Origin: Pseudomonas delhiensis
Lineage (GTDB): Bacteria > Pseudomonadota > Gammaproteobacteria > Pseudomonadales > Pseudomonadaceae
Length of the DNA: 64,000 bases
Reading direction: 5' to 3'
Assembly (NCBI RefSeq): GCF_900187975.1
Contig: NZ_FZPC01000002.1
Coordinates: 1-64,000 of the forward strand
Shown here one piece after another: positions 18,663 to 29,698 of this stretch. The notes below the pieces were generated by a model. That model was given only the letters and a program-made list of their open reading frames with translations. It made no database searches and was not told where the DNA came from. How positions within the stretch are numbered: the first letter of the stretch is position 1; each line of letters opens with the position of its first letter. Both the position numbers and the translations under genes were made by a program.

Positions 18663-20027
18663 TCAACCCAACAACTCCCGCAACACCCCCGCGAACTCCC
18701 CGGCACTGCGCTCTTCCAGCGCATGCCGGCGCTCCCGCACCACCCACTGGCCGTTGACCATCACGTCGCGCACCTGGCGGTCGCCGCCGGCGAACAGCCA
18801 GCGGTTGAGCAGGGTGTCGGGGGTGGCGGTGGCCAGGTAGGGGTCGTTGCCGTCGAGCACCAGCAGGTCGGCGCGGCGGCCCGCGGCCAGTTCGCCCACC
18901 GGCTGGCCCAGGGCCTGGGCGCCGCCTTTCAACGCCGCTTCGTAGAGCGTCTGGCCGACGTTGGGCTGGTCGCTGCGGTACAGGCGGTTGCGCTTCTGGT
19001 CGCGCAGGCGCTGGCCGTATTCCAGCCAGCGCAGTTCCTCCACCACGCTCAGCGACACGTGGCTGTCCGAGCCTATGCCCAGGCGCCCGCCGCGGGCCAG
19101 GTAGTCCACCGCCGGGAAGATGCCGTCGCCCAGGTTGGCCTCGGTGGTCAGGCACAGGCCGGCCACCGCGCCGCTGGCGGCCATGGCGGCGACCTCGTCG
19201 GGCTCGGCGTGGGTGGCGTGGACCAGGCACCAGCGGCCGTCCACCTCGATGTTGTCGTACAGCCACTGCAGCGGCCGGCGCTTCGACCAGGCCAGGCAGT
19301 CGTCGACTTCCTTCCGCTGCTCGGCGATGTGGATGTGGATGGGGCTTTCGCTGCTGTCGGACTCCAGCACCTCGGTGATCTGCTGCGGCGTCACCGCGCG
19401 CAGCGAGTGGAAGCACAGGCCGACGCGCTGCGCCGGTTGCGCCGCCAGGCGTGGCTGCAGGCCGTGGACCAGTTCGAGGTAGGCGTCGGTGCCGTTGATG
19501 AAGCGGCGCTGGCCCTCGCTGGGCGGCTGGCCGCCGAAGCCGGAATGGCTGTAGAGCACCGGCAGCAGGGTCAGGCCGATGCCGGCCTCGCGCGCGGCCT
19601 GGCTGATGCGCAGCGCCAGCTCGGCCGGCTCGGCGTAGCGCTGGCCACCCTGGTCATGGTGCACGTAGTGGAATTCGGCGACACCGGTGTAGCCGGCCTT
19701 GAGCATCTCGATGTACAGCTGGCGGGCGACCACCTGCAGCTGCTCCGGGGTGATGCGGCCGACCAGGCGGTACATCAGCTCGCGCCAGGTCCAGAAGCTG
19801 TCGTTGGGGTTGCCGGCCACCTCGGCCAGGCCCGCCATGGCGCGCTGGAAGGCGTGCGAGTGCAGGTTGGGCATGCCCGGCAGCACCGGCCCGTGCAGGC
19901 GCTCGGCGCCCTCGCCGGTGGCGTTGGCCTCGACCCGGGCCAGCAGGCCGTCGGCGGAAACCTCGAAACGGACATCGCGCGCCCAGCCGCTGGGGAGCAG
20001 GGCGCGTTCGGCGAACAGGGCAGGCAT
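18663..20027 (-). CDS. hutF: Formimidoylglutamate deiminase HutF
   Basis: The 454-residue amidohydrolase converts N-formimino-L-glutamate to N-formyl-L-glutamate and ammonia, the step that commits histidine breakdown to the five-step route with HutG. The metal-binding motif MPNLHSHAFQRAM is near residue 60, followed by the FWTWRELMYR block, HIHIAEQ, HATH and GSDSHVSLS. ATG 20027 is preceded by GAGGA. It diverges from hutC, with a HutC-type palindrome 29 bp upstream of its start. Confidence 0.95.
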   Translation of the reverse strand: MPALFAERALLPSGWARDVRFEVSADGLLARVEANATGEGAERLHGPVLPGMPNLHSHAFQRAMAGLAEVAGNPNDSFWTWRELMYRLVGRITPEQLQVVARQLYIEMLKAGYTGVAEFHYVHHDQGGQRYAEPAELALRISQAAREAGIGLTLLPVLYSHSGFGGQPPSEGQRRFINGTDAYLELVHGLQPRLAAQPAQRVGLCFHSLRAVTPQQITEVLESDSSESPIHIHIAEQRKEVDDCLAWSKRRPLQWLYDNIEVDGRWCLVHATHAEPDEVAAMAASGAVAGLCLTTEANLGDGIFPAVDYLARGGRLGIGSDSHVSLSVVEELRWLEYGQRLRDQKRNRLYRSDQPNVGQTLYEAALKGGAQALGQPVGELAAGRRADLLVLDGNDPYLATATPDTLLNRWLFAGGDRQVRDVMVNGQWVVRERRHALEERSAGEFAGVLRELLG

Positions 20028-20055
20028 GCTGGGGTCCTCGCAGGGCTCTTCGAAT

Positions 20056-20073
20056 TTGTATATACATATACAG
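20056..20073. promoter_or_regulatory. HutC-type operator between hutF and hutC
   Basis: TTGTATATACATATACAG is an A/T-rich palindrome matching the known Pseudomonas HutC site (TTGTATATACAA-like). On the minus strand TTTACG and TATATG lie 17 bp apart and could be the hutF -35/-10, so a bound repressor would cover the -10. A half site (CTTGTATG) with a weak dyad lies at ~20125-20155, nearer hutC. Confidence 0.75.
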
Positions 20074-20227
20074 ACGTTTAGGATGGCCGTAAACTACGAG
20101 ACGCGCCCGATGGTCGCCGCGGGACTTGTATGCACCGGTCGATTCCGGTACATGCCGGAGGACAAGAGCGCATCGCGCCGCTGCCTTCCCGCCACTGCCC
20201 ACCGTCGCCACGACAAGGAGTACTCCC

Positions 20228-20995
20228 GTGCCCGCATCGTCCACGCCCACCCCGCCCGCGGAGGGCTCCTCGCTGGCCTCGCAGATGGGCGAGCTGCCCG
20301 CCCCGCTGTACGCGCGGGTGAAGCAGATGATCGTCCAGCAGATCCAGTCCGGCGCCTGGCCGCCGCACCACCGGGTACCCTCCGAAAGCGAACTGGTCAG
20401 CGAGCTGGGCGTCAGCCGCATGACCATCAACCGCGCGCTGCGCGAGCTGACCAACGACGGCCTGCTGGTGCGCATGCAGGGCGTGGGCACCTTCGTCGCC
20501 GAGCCCAAGGGCCAGTCGGCGCTGTTCCAGGTGCAGAACATAGCCGAGGAAATCGAGGCCCGCGGCCACCGCCACCATTGCGTGGTGGTGCGCCTGGAAG
20601 AGGAGAAGGCCAGCGCCGAGCGCGCCCTGGCGCTGGACGTGCGCGAGGGCCAGCGGGTGTTCCATTCGCTGATCGTGCACTACGAGAACGACGTGCCGGT
20701 GCAGATCGAGGACCGCTACGTCAACGCCGCGGTGGCCCCGGACTACCTCAGGCAGGATTTCTCCGGGCAGACGCCCTTCGCCTACCTCACCCAGGTGGCG
20801 CCGCTCAGCGAGGGCGAGCACGTGGTCGAGGCGGTGCTGCCCGGCCCCGAGGACTGCAGGCTGCTGAACATCGACCGCCACGAGCCCTGCCTGCTGATCC
20901 GCCGGCGCACCTGGTCGGGGCGCAACACCGTGACCAGCGCGCGCCTGCTCTACCCGGGCTCGCGCTACCGCCTGGAAGGACGCTTCTCGTCATGA
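20228..20995 (+). CDS. hutC: Histidine utilisation repressor HutC
   Basis: The 255-residue GntR-family regulator has an N-terminal winged helix (LYARVKQMIVQQIQSGAWPP, RVPSESELVSELGVSRMTIN, GVGTFVAEPK) and a C-terminal UTRA ligand domain. In pseudomonads HutC represses hut genes and is released by urocanate. GTG 20228 is chosen because AAGGAG lies seven bases upstream; upstream in-frame ATG has none. The stop overlaps hutD. Palindromes of its type lie upstream of hutF, hutH and hutU, but none was found before the ABC transporter genes. Confidence 0.95.
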   Translation: MPASSTPTPPAEGSSLASQMGELPAPLYARVKQMIVQQIQSGAWPPHHRVPSESELVSELGVSRMTINRALRELTNDGLLVRMQGVGTFVAEPKGQSALFQVQNIAEEIEARGHRHHCVVVRLEEEKASAERALALDVREGQRVFHSLIVHYENDVPVQIEDRYVNAAVAPDYLRQDFSGQTPFAYLTQVAPLSEGEHVVEAVLPGPEDCRLLNIDRHEPCLLIRRRTWSGRNTVTSARLLYPGSRYRLEGRFSS

Positions 20996-21582
20996 ACCAC
21001 CGTCTGTTGCGGGCCGCCGACTACCCGGTGATGCCCTGGAAGAACGGCGCGGGCAGCACCCGCGAAATCCTCCGCGACGCCGGCGACGGCCTGGAGGGCT
21101 TCGGCTGGCGCCTGTCCATCGCCGACGTCGGCGCGCCGGGGCCATTCTCCGCCTTCGCCGGCTACCAGCGGGTGATCACCGTGCTGGAAGGCCAGGGCAT
21201 GCGCCTGACCGTGGACGGCGTGCCATCCCGCGAGCTGCGCGCCCTGGATGCCTTCGCCTTCGATGGCGCCAGCGCGGTGGACTGCGAGCTGCTCGGCGGC
21301 GCCATCCGCGACTTCAACCTGATCTACTCGCCCGCGCGCTACCGCGCGCGCCTGCAGTGGCTGCGGGTGCAGGGCGAGCTGGCGCTGTTCGGTAGTGCCG
21401 CCACGGTCCTGCTGTTCAATGCCGGTGAGGCTGCCGTGGCCCTGCGCCGCGATGGCCAGGCCCTGGGCAGCCTGGCGCGCCAGGACTGCCTGCAGGTGGA
21501 AAACGATGGCTGCCTGGCCGAGTACCGCCTGGCGTCCGCCGGCGCGGCGGACGTCTGCCTGATCGAGCTCGAGCCGCGCTGA
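20992..21582 (+). CDS. hutD: HutD family cupin-like protein
   Basis: The 196-residue product begins MNHRLLRAADYPVMPWKNG and has the HutD pattern PWKNGAGSTREI, WRLSIADV and PFSAFAGYQRVITVLEG. HutD is a double-cupin protein required for robust growth on histidine in P. fluorescens, thought to limit hut expression, probably by binding formylglutamate or urocanate. The start overlaps the hutC stop by 4 bp, so repressor and HutD are made together. The gene ends at a strong bidirectional hairpin. Confidence 0.93.
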   Translation: MNHRLLRAADYPVMPWKNGAGSTREILRDAGDGLEGFGWRLSIADVGAPGPFSAFAGYQRVITVLEGQGMRLTVDGVPSRELRALDAFAFDGASAVDCELLGGAIRDFNLIYSPARYRARLQWLRVQGELALFGSAATVLLFNAGEAAVALRRDGQALGSLARQDCLQVENDGCLAEYRLASAGAADVCLIELEPR

Positions 21583-21586
21583 AACC

Positions 21587-21611
21587 GGCGCCCGCCGTTG
21601 CGGCGGGCGCC
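21587..21611. terminator. Bidirectional terminator-type hairpin between hutD and hutH
   Basis: GGCGCCCGCCG / CGGCGGGCGCC is a perfect 11-bp stem with a TTG loop, between the convergent ends of hutD and hutH. TCCTTCTT follows on the plus strand, and the minus side has only a weak T-tract. Confidence 0.75.
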
Positions 21612-21618
21612 TCCTTCT

Positions 21619-23148
21619 TCAGCCGTACAGGCGCGAGTAGTCCAGCCAGCGGCTGAGCGCGCCTTCCTCCACCCAGGCGCGGGCCGCGGCTATGTCCGGG
21701 GCGAAGTAGCGGTCCTGGTCGTAGGCCGGCACCTGGGCGCGGATCATCTTCAGCACTTCCTGCAACTGTGGCGAGCTCTGCAGCGGCGCGTGGAACTCCA
21801 CGCCCTGGGCGGCGGCCAGCAGTTCGATGGCGACCACCGCGGAACTGTTGCCGGCCATGTCCTGCAGGCGGCGGGCGGCGAAGGTGGCCATGGACACGTG
21901 GTCTTCCTGGTTGGCCGAGGTCGGCAGGCTGTCCACCGAGGCCGGGTGGGCCAGGGTCTTGTTCTCCGAGGCCAGGGCCGCCGAGGTCACCTGGGCGATC
22001 ATGAAGCCGGAGTTCAGGCCGCCTTCCTTGACCAGGAACGCCGGCAGGCCGGACAGCGCCGGGTCCACCAGCTGGGCGATGCGCCGTTCCGACAGCGCGC
22101 CGATCTCGGCGATGGCCAGGGCCAGCACGTCGGCGGCCATGGCCACCGGCTCGGCGTGGAAGTTGCCGCCGGAGAGCACGTCGCCGTCGGCGCTGAACAC
22201 CAGCGGGTTGTCCGACACCGCGTTGGCCTCGCGCAGGAACACCCCGGCGGCGAAGCGCAGGTGGTCGAGGCAGGCGCCCATCACCTGGGGCTGGCAGCGC
22301 AGGGAGTAAGGGTCCTGCACGCGCTTGCAGTCGATGTGCGACTGGTTGATCGCGCTGTCGTGCAGCAGCTCGCGGTAGAAGGCCGCCACGTCGATCTGCC
22401 CGGGCTGGCCGCGGACCGCCTGGATGCGCGCGTCGAAGGGCACGTAGGAGCCCTTGAGCGCCTCCACCGTCAGGCTGCCGGCGACCACCGCCGAGACGAA
22501 CAGCTTCTCCGCCGCGAACAGCCCGCGCAGGGCCAGGGCGGTGGACACCTGGGTGCCGTTGATCAGCGCCAGGCCTTCCTTGGGCCCCAGCACCAGCGGC
22601 TGGCAGCCGGCGATGGCCAGGCCCTCGCTGGCCTCCATGACGCGGCCCTGGTGGCGCACCTGGCCGACGCCGATGAGCGTCGAGGACATGTGCGCCAGCG
22701 GCGCCAGGTCGCCGGAGGCGCCCACCGAGCCCTGGGACGGGATGCACGGGTAGACGCGCGCCTGGTAGAGCTTGAGCAGGGTGTCGATCACCGCCATGCC
22801 CACGCCGGAGAAGCCGCGGGCCAGGGAGCCGATCTTAAGCGCCATGATCAGCGCCACGCTGGCGTCGTCCAGCAGCGGGCCGGTGCCGGTGCAGTGGGAA
22901 AGGATGAGGTTGCGCTGCAGGGTGACCAGCGAATCCTCGGGGATGGAGGTGCGCGCCAGCAGGCCGAAGCCGGTGTTGATGCCATACACGGTGCGCTGGT
23001 TGGCGATGATCTGGCTGACCGTGCGGGCGCTGTTCTCGATGTTCGCGCGGCAGGCTTCATCCAGTTGCAGCGCGGGTTGCCGCTGGTGGATGGCGCGCAG
23101 TTGGTCGAGGGAAAACTGGCCGGGGGTGATCTGCAGGGTTTCGGACAT
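21619..23148 (-). CDS. hutH: Histidine ammonia-lyase HutH
   Basis: The 509-residue enzyme deaminates L-histidine to urocanate. The MIO-forming tripeptide Ala-Ser-Gly is present at residues 144-146 in [14 protein letters not shown], and the active-site Tyr lies in [10 protein letters not shown] (residue ~55). Length and sequence match P. putida HutH. ATG 23148 has GGGAG six bases upstream. It is transcribed alone, away from hutU, behind its own sigma-54-type promoter and HutC palindrome. In P. aeruginosa, as I recall, hutH lies beyond hutU, so its place here is different. Confidence 0.97.
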   Translation of the reverse strand: MSETLQITPGQFSLDQLRAIHQRQPALQLDEACRANIENSARTVSQIIANQRTVYGINTGFGLLARTSIPEDSLVTLQRNLILSHCTGTGPLLDDASVALIMALKIGSLARGFSGVGMAVIDTLLKLYQARVYPCIPSQGSVGASGDLAPLAHMSSTLIGVGQVRHQGRVMEASEGLAIAGCQPLVLGPKEGLALINGTQVSTALALRGLFAAEKLFVSAVVAGSLTVEALKGSYVPFDARIQAVRGQPGQIDVAAFYRELLHDSAINQSHIDCKRVQDPYSLRCQPQVMGACLDHLRFAAGVFLREANAVSDNPLVFSADGDVLSGGNFHAEPVAMAADVLALAIAEIGALSERRIAQLVDPALSGLPAFLVKEGGLNSGFMIAQVTSAALASENKTLAHPASVDSLPTSANQEDHVSMATFAARRLQDMAGNSSAVVAIELLAAAQGVEFHAPLQSSPQLQEVLKMIRAQVPAYDQDRYFAPDIAAARAWVEEGALSRWLDYSRLYG

Positions 23149-23202
23149 GACGGCTCCCGTGTTCCGGAGTGTTACCGCGCTCGGCGGCGAGACTATCTAT
23201 TC

Positions 23203-23216
23203 CTGTATATACAAGT
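23203..23216. promoter_or_regulatory. HutC-type operator at the hutH start site
   Basis: CTGTATATACAAGT contains the HutC core TGTATATACA. It lies directly downstream (minus strand) of the hutH -12 element, where it would overlap the transcription start, just as the hutU operator does. Confidence 0.72.
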
Positions 23217-23219
23217 ATG

Positions 23220-23236
23220 AGCAATAAGCGAGCCAG
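23220..23236 (-). promoter_or_regulatory. Sigma-54 promoter of hutH
   Basis: Read on the minus strand, CTGGCTCGCTTATTGCT has the -24 GG and -12 GC exactly 10 nt apart within CTGGC-N7-TTGCT, close to the consensus TGGCAC-N5-TTGC. Activity is inferred from known CbrB/NtrC control of hut in Pseudomonas. Confidence 0.7.
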
Positions 23237-23346
23237 CCCGCCCGGCCGACGGGCGGCGGCGCCAGCCTCTGCGAGAGGGCCGGGCGGAACGTCCTCGGCC
23301 GGGGAATGAGGAAGGGCGCCGGCAGCCCCCGGAAATGAGGTGAGCT

Positions 23347-23364
23347 GTAACGGCCAGGCGTTAC
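23347..23364. promoter_or_regulatory. Candidate activator (CbrB-type) upstream site
   Basis: GTAAC-N8-GTTAC is a perfect inverted repeat in the middle of the hutH-hutU gap, about 110 bp from the hutH -24 and 165 bp from the hutU -24, normal distances for a sigma-54 enhancer. CbrB sites are built from GTAAC/GTTAC half sites as far as I recall; assignment is inference. Confidence 0.4.
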
Positions 23365-23476
23365 CGAATGCTACGAAATGGAGCAGCCGATCACCGTTCT
23401 GGTGCAGTCGTTCGCCTGGCGCGGCGGCCTTGCCGGCCGTGCGCGATGCGCTGGGTTATTCGGTTAATTCTTTTTA

Positions 23477-23489
23477 AATCAATTGCTTG
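23477..23489 (+). promoter_or_regulatory. IHF consensus site
   Basis: AATCAATTGCTTG is a full match to WATCAANNNNTTR within an A/T-rich stretch. It lies between the candidate enhancer and the hutU sigma-54 promoter, where IHF bending is typical. Confidence 0.5.
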
Positions 23490-23529
23490 AGATTTTTTCT
23501 CGCCACGCCAAGAGCGCCCGGCGGGGGAC

Positions 23530-23547
23530 TTGGCCTTTCCTTTGCTT
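23530..23547 (+). promoter_or_regulatory. Sigma-54 promoter of hutU
   Basis: TTGGCCTTTCCTTTGCTT has GG and GC separated by 10 nt, matching the -24/-12 pattern. The predicted start (~23557) lies inside the HutC palindrome. Sigma-54 dependence of hutU promoters is known for Pseudomonas. Confidence 0.72.
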
Positions 23548-23550
23548 ATA

Positions 23551-23564
23551 CTTGTATGTACAAG
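23551..23564. promoter_or_regulatory. HutC operator at the hutU start site
   Basis: CTTGTATGTACAAG is a perfect 14-bp palindrome, with outer TATA symmetry on both sides. It overlaps the predicted hutU start, so HutC would block initiation directly. Confidence 0.8.
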
Positions 23565-23682
23565 CATATACGTGATGGGAGGCGCCGCTTCCTGCACCGA
23601 TGCCCACCCCGAATCCCGTTGCCGGAAGCCGAGCGCACCGGCTTTCGCATCCGAGCCCAAGACTGCCTTGAAGGAGCCTGCC

Positions 23683-25359
<1,677 letters not shown>

Positions 25360-25397
25360 GGAACAGGGGCGGCGCCGCCGCCCCGGGCCAGGGAGGA

Positions 25398-25481
25398 ACC
25401 GCCGCGCGGGTGGGGGCGCGGCGGTCGGGCCGAGCGCAATCCGTTCTCTGACACTACAAGAACCCCGGCCCGGCGCCGGGG
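25398..25481 (+). other. Two intercistronic hairpins after hutU
   Basis: ACCGCCGCGC / GCGCGGCGGT (25398-25407 and 25416-25425) and CCCCGG / CCGGGG (25463-25481) form GC-rich stems without a T-tract between hutU and the permease gene. They may set mRNA stability or partly terminate. Confidence 0.5.
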
Positions 25482-25496
25482 TGGAGAAGAAAAGCG

Positions 25497-26912
25497 ATGT
25501 CCCAGGCCAGCGACAGTTCCAGCAAGCCCCTGATCGAGCGCCGCTCGATCAACTACATCCCCGAGGCCGAGCGCCACGGCAAGCTCTACAGCCAGTTCAC
25601 CCTGTGGCTGGGCGCCAACCTGCAGATCACCGCCATCGTCACCGGGGCCCTGGCCGTGGTGCTGGGCGGCGACGTGTTCTGGTCGCTGGTCGGCCTGCTC
25701 ATCGGCCAACTGCTCGGCGGCGCGGTCATGGCCCTGCACGCGGCCCAGGGGCCCAAGCTGGGCCTGCCGCAGATGATCTCCAGCCGCGTGCAGTTCGGCG
25801 TCTACGGCGCGGCCATCCCGATCGTGCTGGTGTGCCTGATGTACCTGGGCTTCACCGCCACCGGCACGGTGCTTTCCGGGCAGGCGCTGGGCCAGCTGTT
25901 CGGCGTCAGCGACAGCGCCGGCATCCTGATCTTCGCCAGCGTCATCGTCCTGGTCACCGTGCTCGGCTACCGGGTGATCCACTACATCGGCCGCATCGCC
26001 AGCGTCGTCGGGGTGATCGCCTTCTTCTACCTGTTCAGCCGCCTGATGAGCCAGACCGACGTCGGCGCGCTGCTGCAGATCCGCCACTTCAGCTGGAGCA
26101 GCTTCCTGCTCGCGGTGTCCCTGGCGGCCTCCTGGCAGATCGCCTTCGGCCCCTACGTGGCCGACTACTCGCGCTACCTGCCCGGCGCCACCTCGTCGGT
26201 GAAGACCTTCCTCGCCGTCGGCGCCGGCTCGGTGATCGGCTCGCAGGTGGCGATGACCCTCGGGGTGTTCGCCGCGGCCATGGCCGATGGCCAGTTCGCC
26301 GGCCGCGAAGTGGCCTACATCGTCGGCCTGAGCGGCAGCGGCGCGGCCGCTGCGCTGCTGTACTTCAGCATCGCCTTTGGCAAGGTGACCATCTCCACGC
26401 TGAACTCCTACGGCAGTTTCATGTGCATCGCCACCATCATCAGCGGCTTCCGCGGCCACCTGGAGGTGAGCCGCCTGCAGCGCCTGGTGTTCGTGCTGGT
26501 GATCGTCGGCGCCGCCACCCTGATCGCGCTGCTGGGCCAGCATTCGTTCCTCGGCGCGTTCAAGTCCTTCATCCTGTTCCTGCTGGCCTTCTTCACCCCG
26601 TGGAGCGCGGTCAACCTGGTGGACTACTACCTGATCACCCGCGAGCGCTACGACGTGCCGGCACTGGCCGACCCCGACGGCCGCTACGGCCGCTGGAACC
26701 TGCCGGGGATCAGCGTGTACGTGGTCGGCGTGCTGGTTCAGCTGCCGTTCATCGCCACCAAGTTCTACACCGGCCCGCTGGTGGATTACCTGGGCGGGGT
26801 GGACATCTCCTGGATCATCGGCCTGGTGGTGCCCGCCGTCCTCTATTACCTGGTCGCCCGGCACAGCCGCCGGGCGGTGCCGGACCGGCTGATCCTGCCG
26901 GCCCGTACCTGA
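25497..26912 (+). CDS. NCS1-family (purine-cytosine permease-like) transporter of the hut operon
   Basis: The 471-residue product has about 12 membrane helices and the NCS1/CodB pattern (N-terminal FTLWLGANLQITAIVTGAL, then GPKLGLPQMISSRVQFG, PYVADYSRYLP, and the C-terminal FFTPWSAVNLVDYYLITRERYDVP). NCS1 proteins are cation symporters of nucleobases, allantoin or hydantoins. Placed directly after hutU, uptake of urocanate or another imidazole is likely, by inference from context; histidine is the alternative. GC-rich start context is consistent with translation from ATG 25497. Confidence 0.88.
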   Translation: MSQASDSSSKPLIERRSINYIPEAERHGKLYSQFTLWLGANLQITAIVTGALAVVLGGDVFWSLVGLLIGQLLGGAVMALHAAQGPKLGLPQMISSRVQFGVYGAAIPIVLVCLMYLGFTATGTVLSGQALGQLFGVSDSAGILIFASVIVLVTVLGYRVIHYIGRIASVVGVIAFFYLFSRLMSQTDVGALLQIRHFSWSSFLLAVSLAASWQIAFGPYVADYSRYLPGATSSVKTFLAVGAGSVIGSQVAMTLGVFAAAMADGQFAGREVAYIVGLSGSGAAAALLYFSIAFGKVTISTLNSYGSFMCIATIISGFRGHLEVSRLQRLVFVLVIVGAATLIALLGQHSFLGAFKSFILFLLAFFTPWSAVNLVDYYLITRERYDVPALADPDGRYGRWNLPGISVYVVGVLVQLPFIATKFYTGPLVDYLGGVDISWIIGLVVPAVLYYLVARHSRRAVPDRLILPART

Positions 26913-26988
26913 ACCGGCCCGGCCGCGCCCGGCCAGCGGCGCGGCCCCTTGCACTGCCGAACCTCATTTTCCCGTTTAGGAGCCTCAG

Positions 26989-27957
26989 ATGAACAATTCC
27001 AAGAAGACGCTGCTGGGCCTGATCCTTTCCGCCGGCTTGCTGGGCGCGATGGCCCCGGCCCAGGCGGCGGGCTGGTGCGAGAGCGGCAAGCCGGTGAAGT
27101 TCGCCGGGTTGAACTGGGAGAGCGGCATGCTGCTCACCGACCTCATGCAGTTCATCCTCAAGAACGGCTACGGCTGCAGCACCGACAGCCTGCCGGGCAA
27201 CTCCATCACCATGGAGCAGGCCCTGGCCAACAACGACATCCAGATCTTCAGCGAGGAATGGATCGGCCGCAGCGACGCCTGGAACAAGGCTGCCGCCGCC
27301 AACAAGGTGGTCGGCGTGGGCGCGCCCATCGTCGGCGCCACCGAGGGCTGGTACGTGCCGCGCTTCGTGATCGAGGGCGACAAGGCCCGCGGCATCGAGG
27401 CCAAGGCGCCGAACCTCAAGGCGGTCACCGACCTGGGCCAGTACGCCGAGCTGTTCCGCGACCCGGAGGAGCCGGGCAAGGGCCGCTTCTACAACTGCCC
27501 GGCCGGCTGGACCTGCGAGCTGGAGAACTCCGAGATGCTCAAGAAGTACGGCCTGGAGGACAAGTACACCAACTTCCGCCCCGGCACCGGCCCGGCGCTG
27601 GATGCCGCGGTGCTGTCCAGCTACAAGCGCAAGGAGCCGATCCTCTTCTACTACTGGTCGCCGACGCCGCTGATGGGCCAGGCCGACCTGGTCAAGCTGG
27701 ACGAGCCGGGGGTGAACAAGGACGTGAAGATCCAGGTCGGCCTGTCGCGCACCTTCCACGACCAGGCCCCGGAGCTGGTCGCGGTGCTGGAGAAGGTCAA
27801 CCTGCCCATCGACCTGCTGAACCAGAACCTGGCGAAAATGGCCAAGGAGAAGCTGTCGTCCGAACAGCTGGCCAAGGCTTTCCTCAAGGAGCACCCTGAG
27901 GTGTGGAGCGCCTGGGTCAGCGAGGACGCCGCGAAGAAGATCCAGGCCGCGCTCTGA
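26989..27957 (+). CDS. ABC transporter substrate-binding protein, HutX/ProX-type
   Basis: The 322-residue product has a signal peptide (to ~PAQA) and an OpuAC-type domain (FAGLNWESGMLLTDLMQFIL, EEWIGRSDAWNKA, GRFYNCPAGWTCE, LFYYWSPTPLMGQADLVKLDEP). This subclass usually binds quaternary amines, but next to hut genes it is best compared with HutX of Sinorhizobium, which binds histidine and proline betaine. GGAG precedes the ATG. It is followed by permease and ATPase genes and a stable hairpin. Confidence 0.88.
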   Translation: MNNSKKTLLGLILSAGLLGAMAPAQAAGWCESGKPVKFAGLNWESGMLLTDLMQFILKNGYGCSTDSLPGNSITMEQALANNDIQIFSEEWIGRSDAWNKAAAANKVVGVGAPIVGATEGWYVPRFVIEGDKARGIEAKAPNLKAVTDLGQYAELFRDPEEPGKGRFYNCPAGWTCELENSEMLKKYGLEDKYTNFRPGTGPALDAAVLSSYKRKEPILFYYWSPTPLMGQADLVKLDEPGVNKDVKIQVGLSRTFHDQAPELVAVLEKVNLPIDLLNQNLAKMAKEKLSSEQLAKAFLKEHPEVWSAWVSEDAAKKIQAAL

Positions 27958-27966
27958 CGCCGCCGG

Positions 27967-27990
27967 GCCGGGGGAGCCCGCTCCCCCGGC
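27967..27990 (+). other. Intercistronic hairpin after the binding-protein gene
   Basis: GCCGGGGGAGC / GCTCCCCCGGC is a perfect 11-bp stem with a 2-nt loop and no T-tract. It probably protects the upstream binding-protein message from 3' exonucleases. Confidence 0.65.
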
Positions 27991-28017
27991 GATGCCCAAC
28001 CCTTGCGAGTAAGCGCC

Positions 28018-28868
28018 ATGTTCCCTGAACGCTTCACCTTCTCCATCGCCGACGTGGTCAACGGCTGGGTCGACGCCCTGGTGACCAACTACGGCGACGT
28101 CTTCCGGCACATTTCCGACACCCTGCTGTGGGCCATCGTCAACCTCGAGAGCCTGCTGCGCGCCACGCCCTGGTGGCTGATGCTGGCGATCGTCGCCGGC
28201 ATCGCCTGGCACGCCACGCGGCGCCTGGTGCCGACCCTGGTGATCACCGGCCTGCTGTTCCTGGTCGGCGCGGTGGGCCTGTGGGACAAGCTCATGCAGA
28301 CCCTGGCGCTGATGATGGTGGCCACGATCATCTCGGTGCTGATCGGCATCCCCCTGGGCATCCTCGCCGCCCGCAGCGACCGCCTGCGGGCCATCCTGCT
28401 GCCGCTGCTGGACATCATGCAGACCATGCCCAGCTTCGTGTACCTGATCCCGGTGCTGATGCTGTTCGGCCTGGGCAAGGTGCCGGCGATCTTCGCCACC
28501 GTGATCTACGCCGCGCCGCCGCTGATCCGCCTCACCGACCTGGGCATCCGCCAGGTCGACCGCGAGGTCATGGAGGCAGTCACCGCCTTCGGCGCCAACC
28601 GCCGCCAGCAGCTGTTCGGCGTGCAACTGCCGCTGGCCCTGCCGAGCATCATGGCCGGCATCAACCAGACCACCATGATGGCCCTGTCGATGGTGGTGAT
28701 CGCCTCGATGATCGGCGCCCGCGGCCTGGGCGAGGACGTGCTGGTGGGCATCCAGACCCTCAACGTCGGCAAGGGCCTGGAGGCGGGCCTGGCGATCGTC
28801 ATCCTCGCCGTGGTCATCGACCGCATCACCCAGGCCTACGGCCGCTCGCGTCACCACGAGGCCAGCAA

Positions 28869-28872
<4 letters not shown>
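28018..28872 (+). CDS. ABC transporter permease, HutW/ProW-type
   Basis: The 284-residue inner-membrane protein has an N-terminal segment typical of ProW (SIADVVNGWVDALVTNYGDVF), five to six membrane helices and the permease loop EAVTAFGANRRQQLFGVQLPLALPSIMAGINQ, the EAA-type contact site for the ATPase. ATG 28018 is used; the in-frame alternative upstream has no support. Its stop overlaps the ATPase start (ATGA). Partner of the binding protein before it; substrate presumably histidine or a related compound. Confidence 0.9.
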
Positions 28873-29684
<812 letters not shown>

Positions 29685-29698
29685 TTCCGGGAGTCCCG

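Noticed and set aside
18495..20081. Plus-strand open frame opposite hutF
   Set aside because: Starts inside REP repeats, composition typical of an antisense shadow, and hutF is certain.
23530..23682. N-terminal extension of HutU from an upstream start
   Set aside because: It would start within the sigma-54 promoter and the HutC operator, and GTG 23683 has a good Shine-Dalgarno and the family length.
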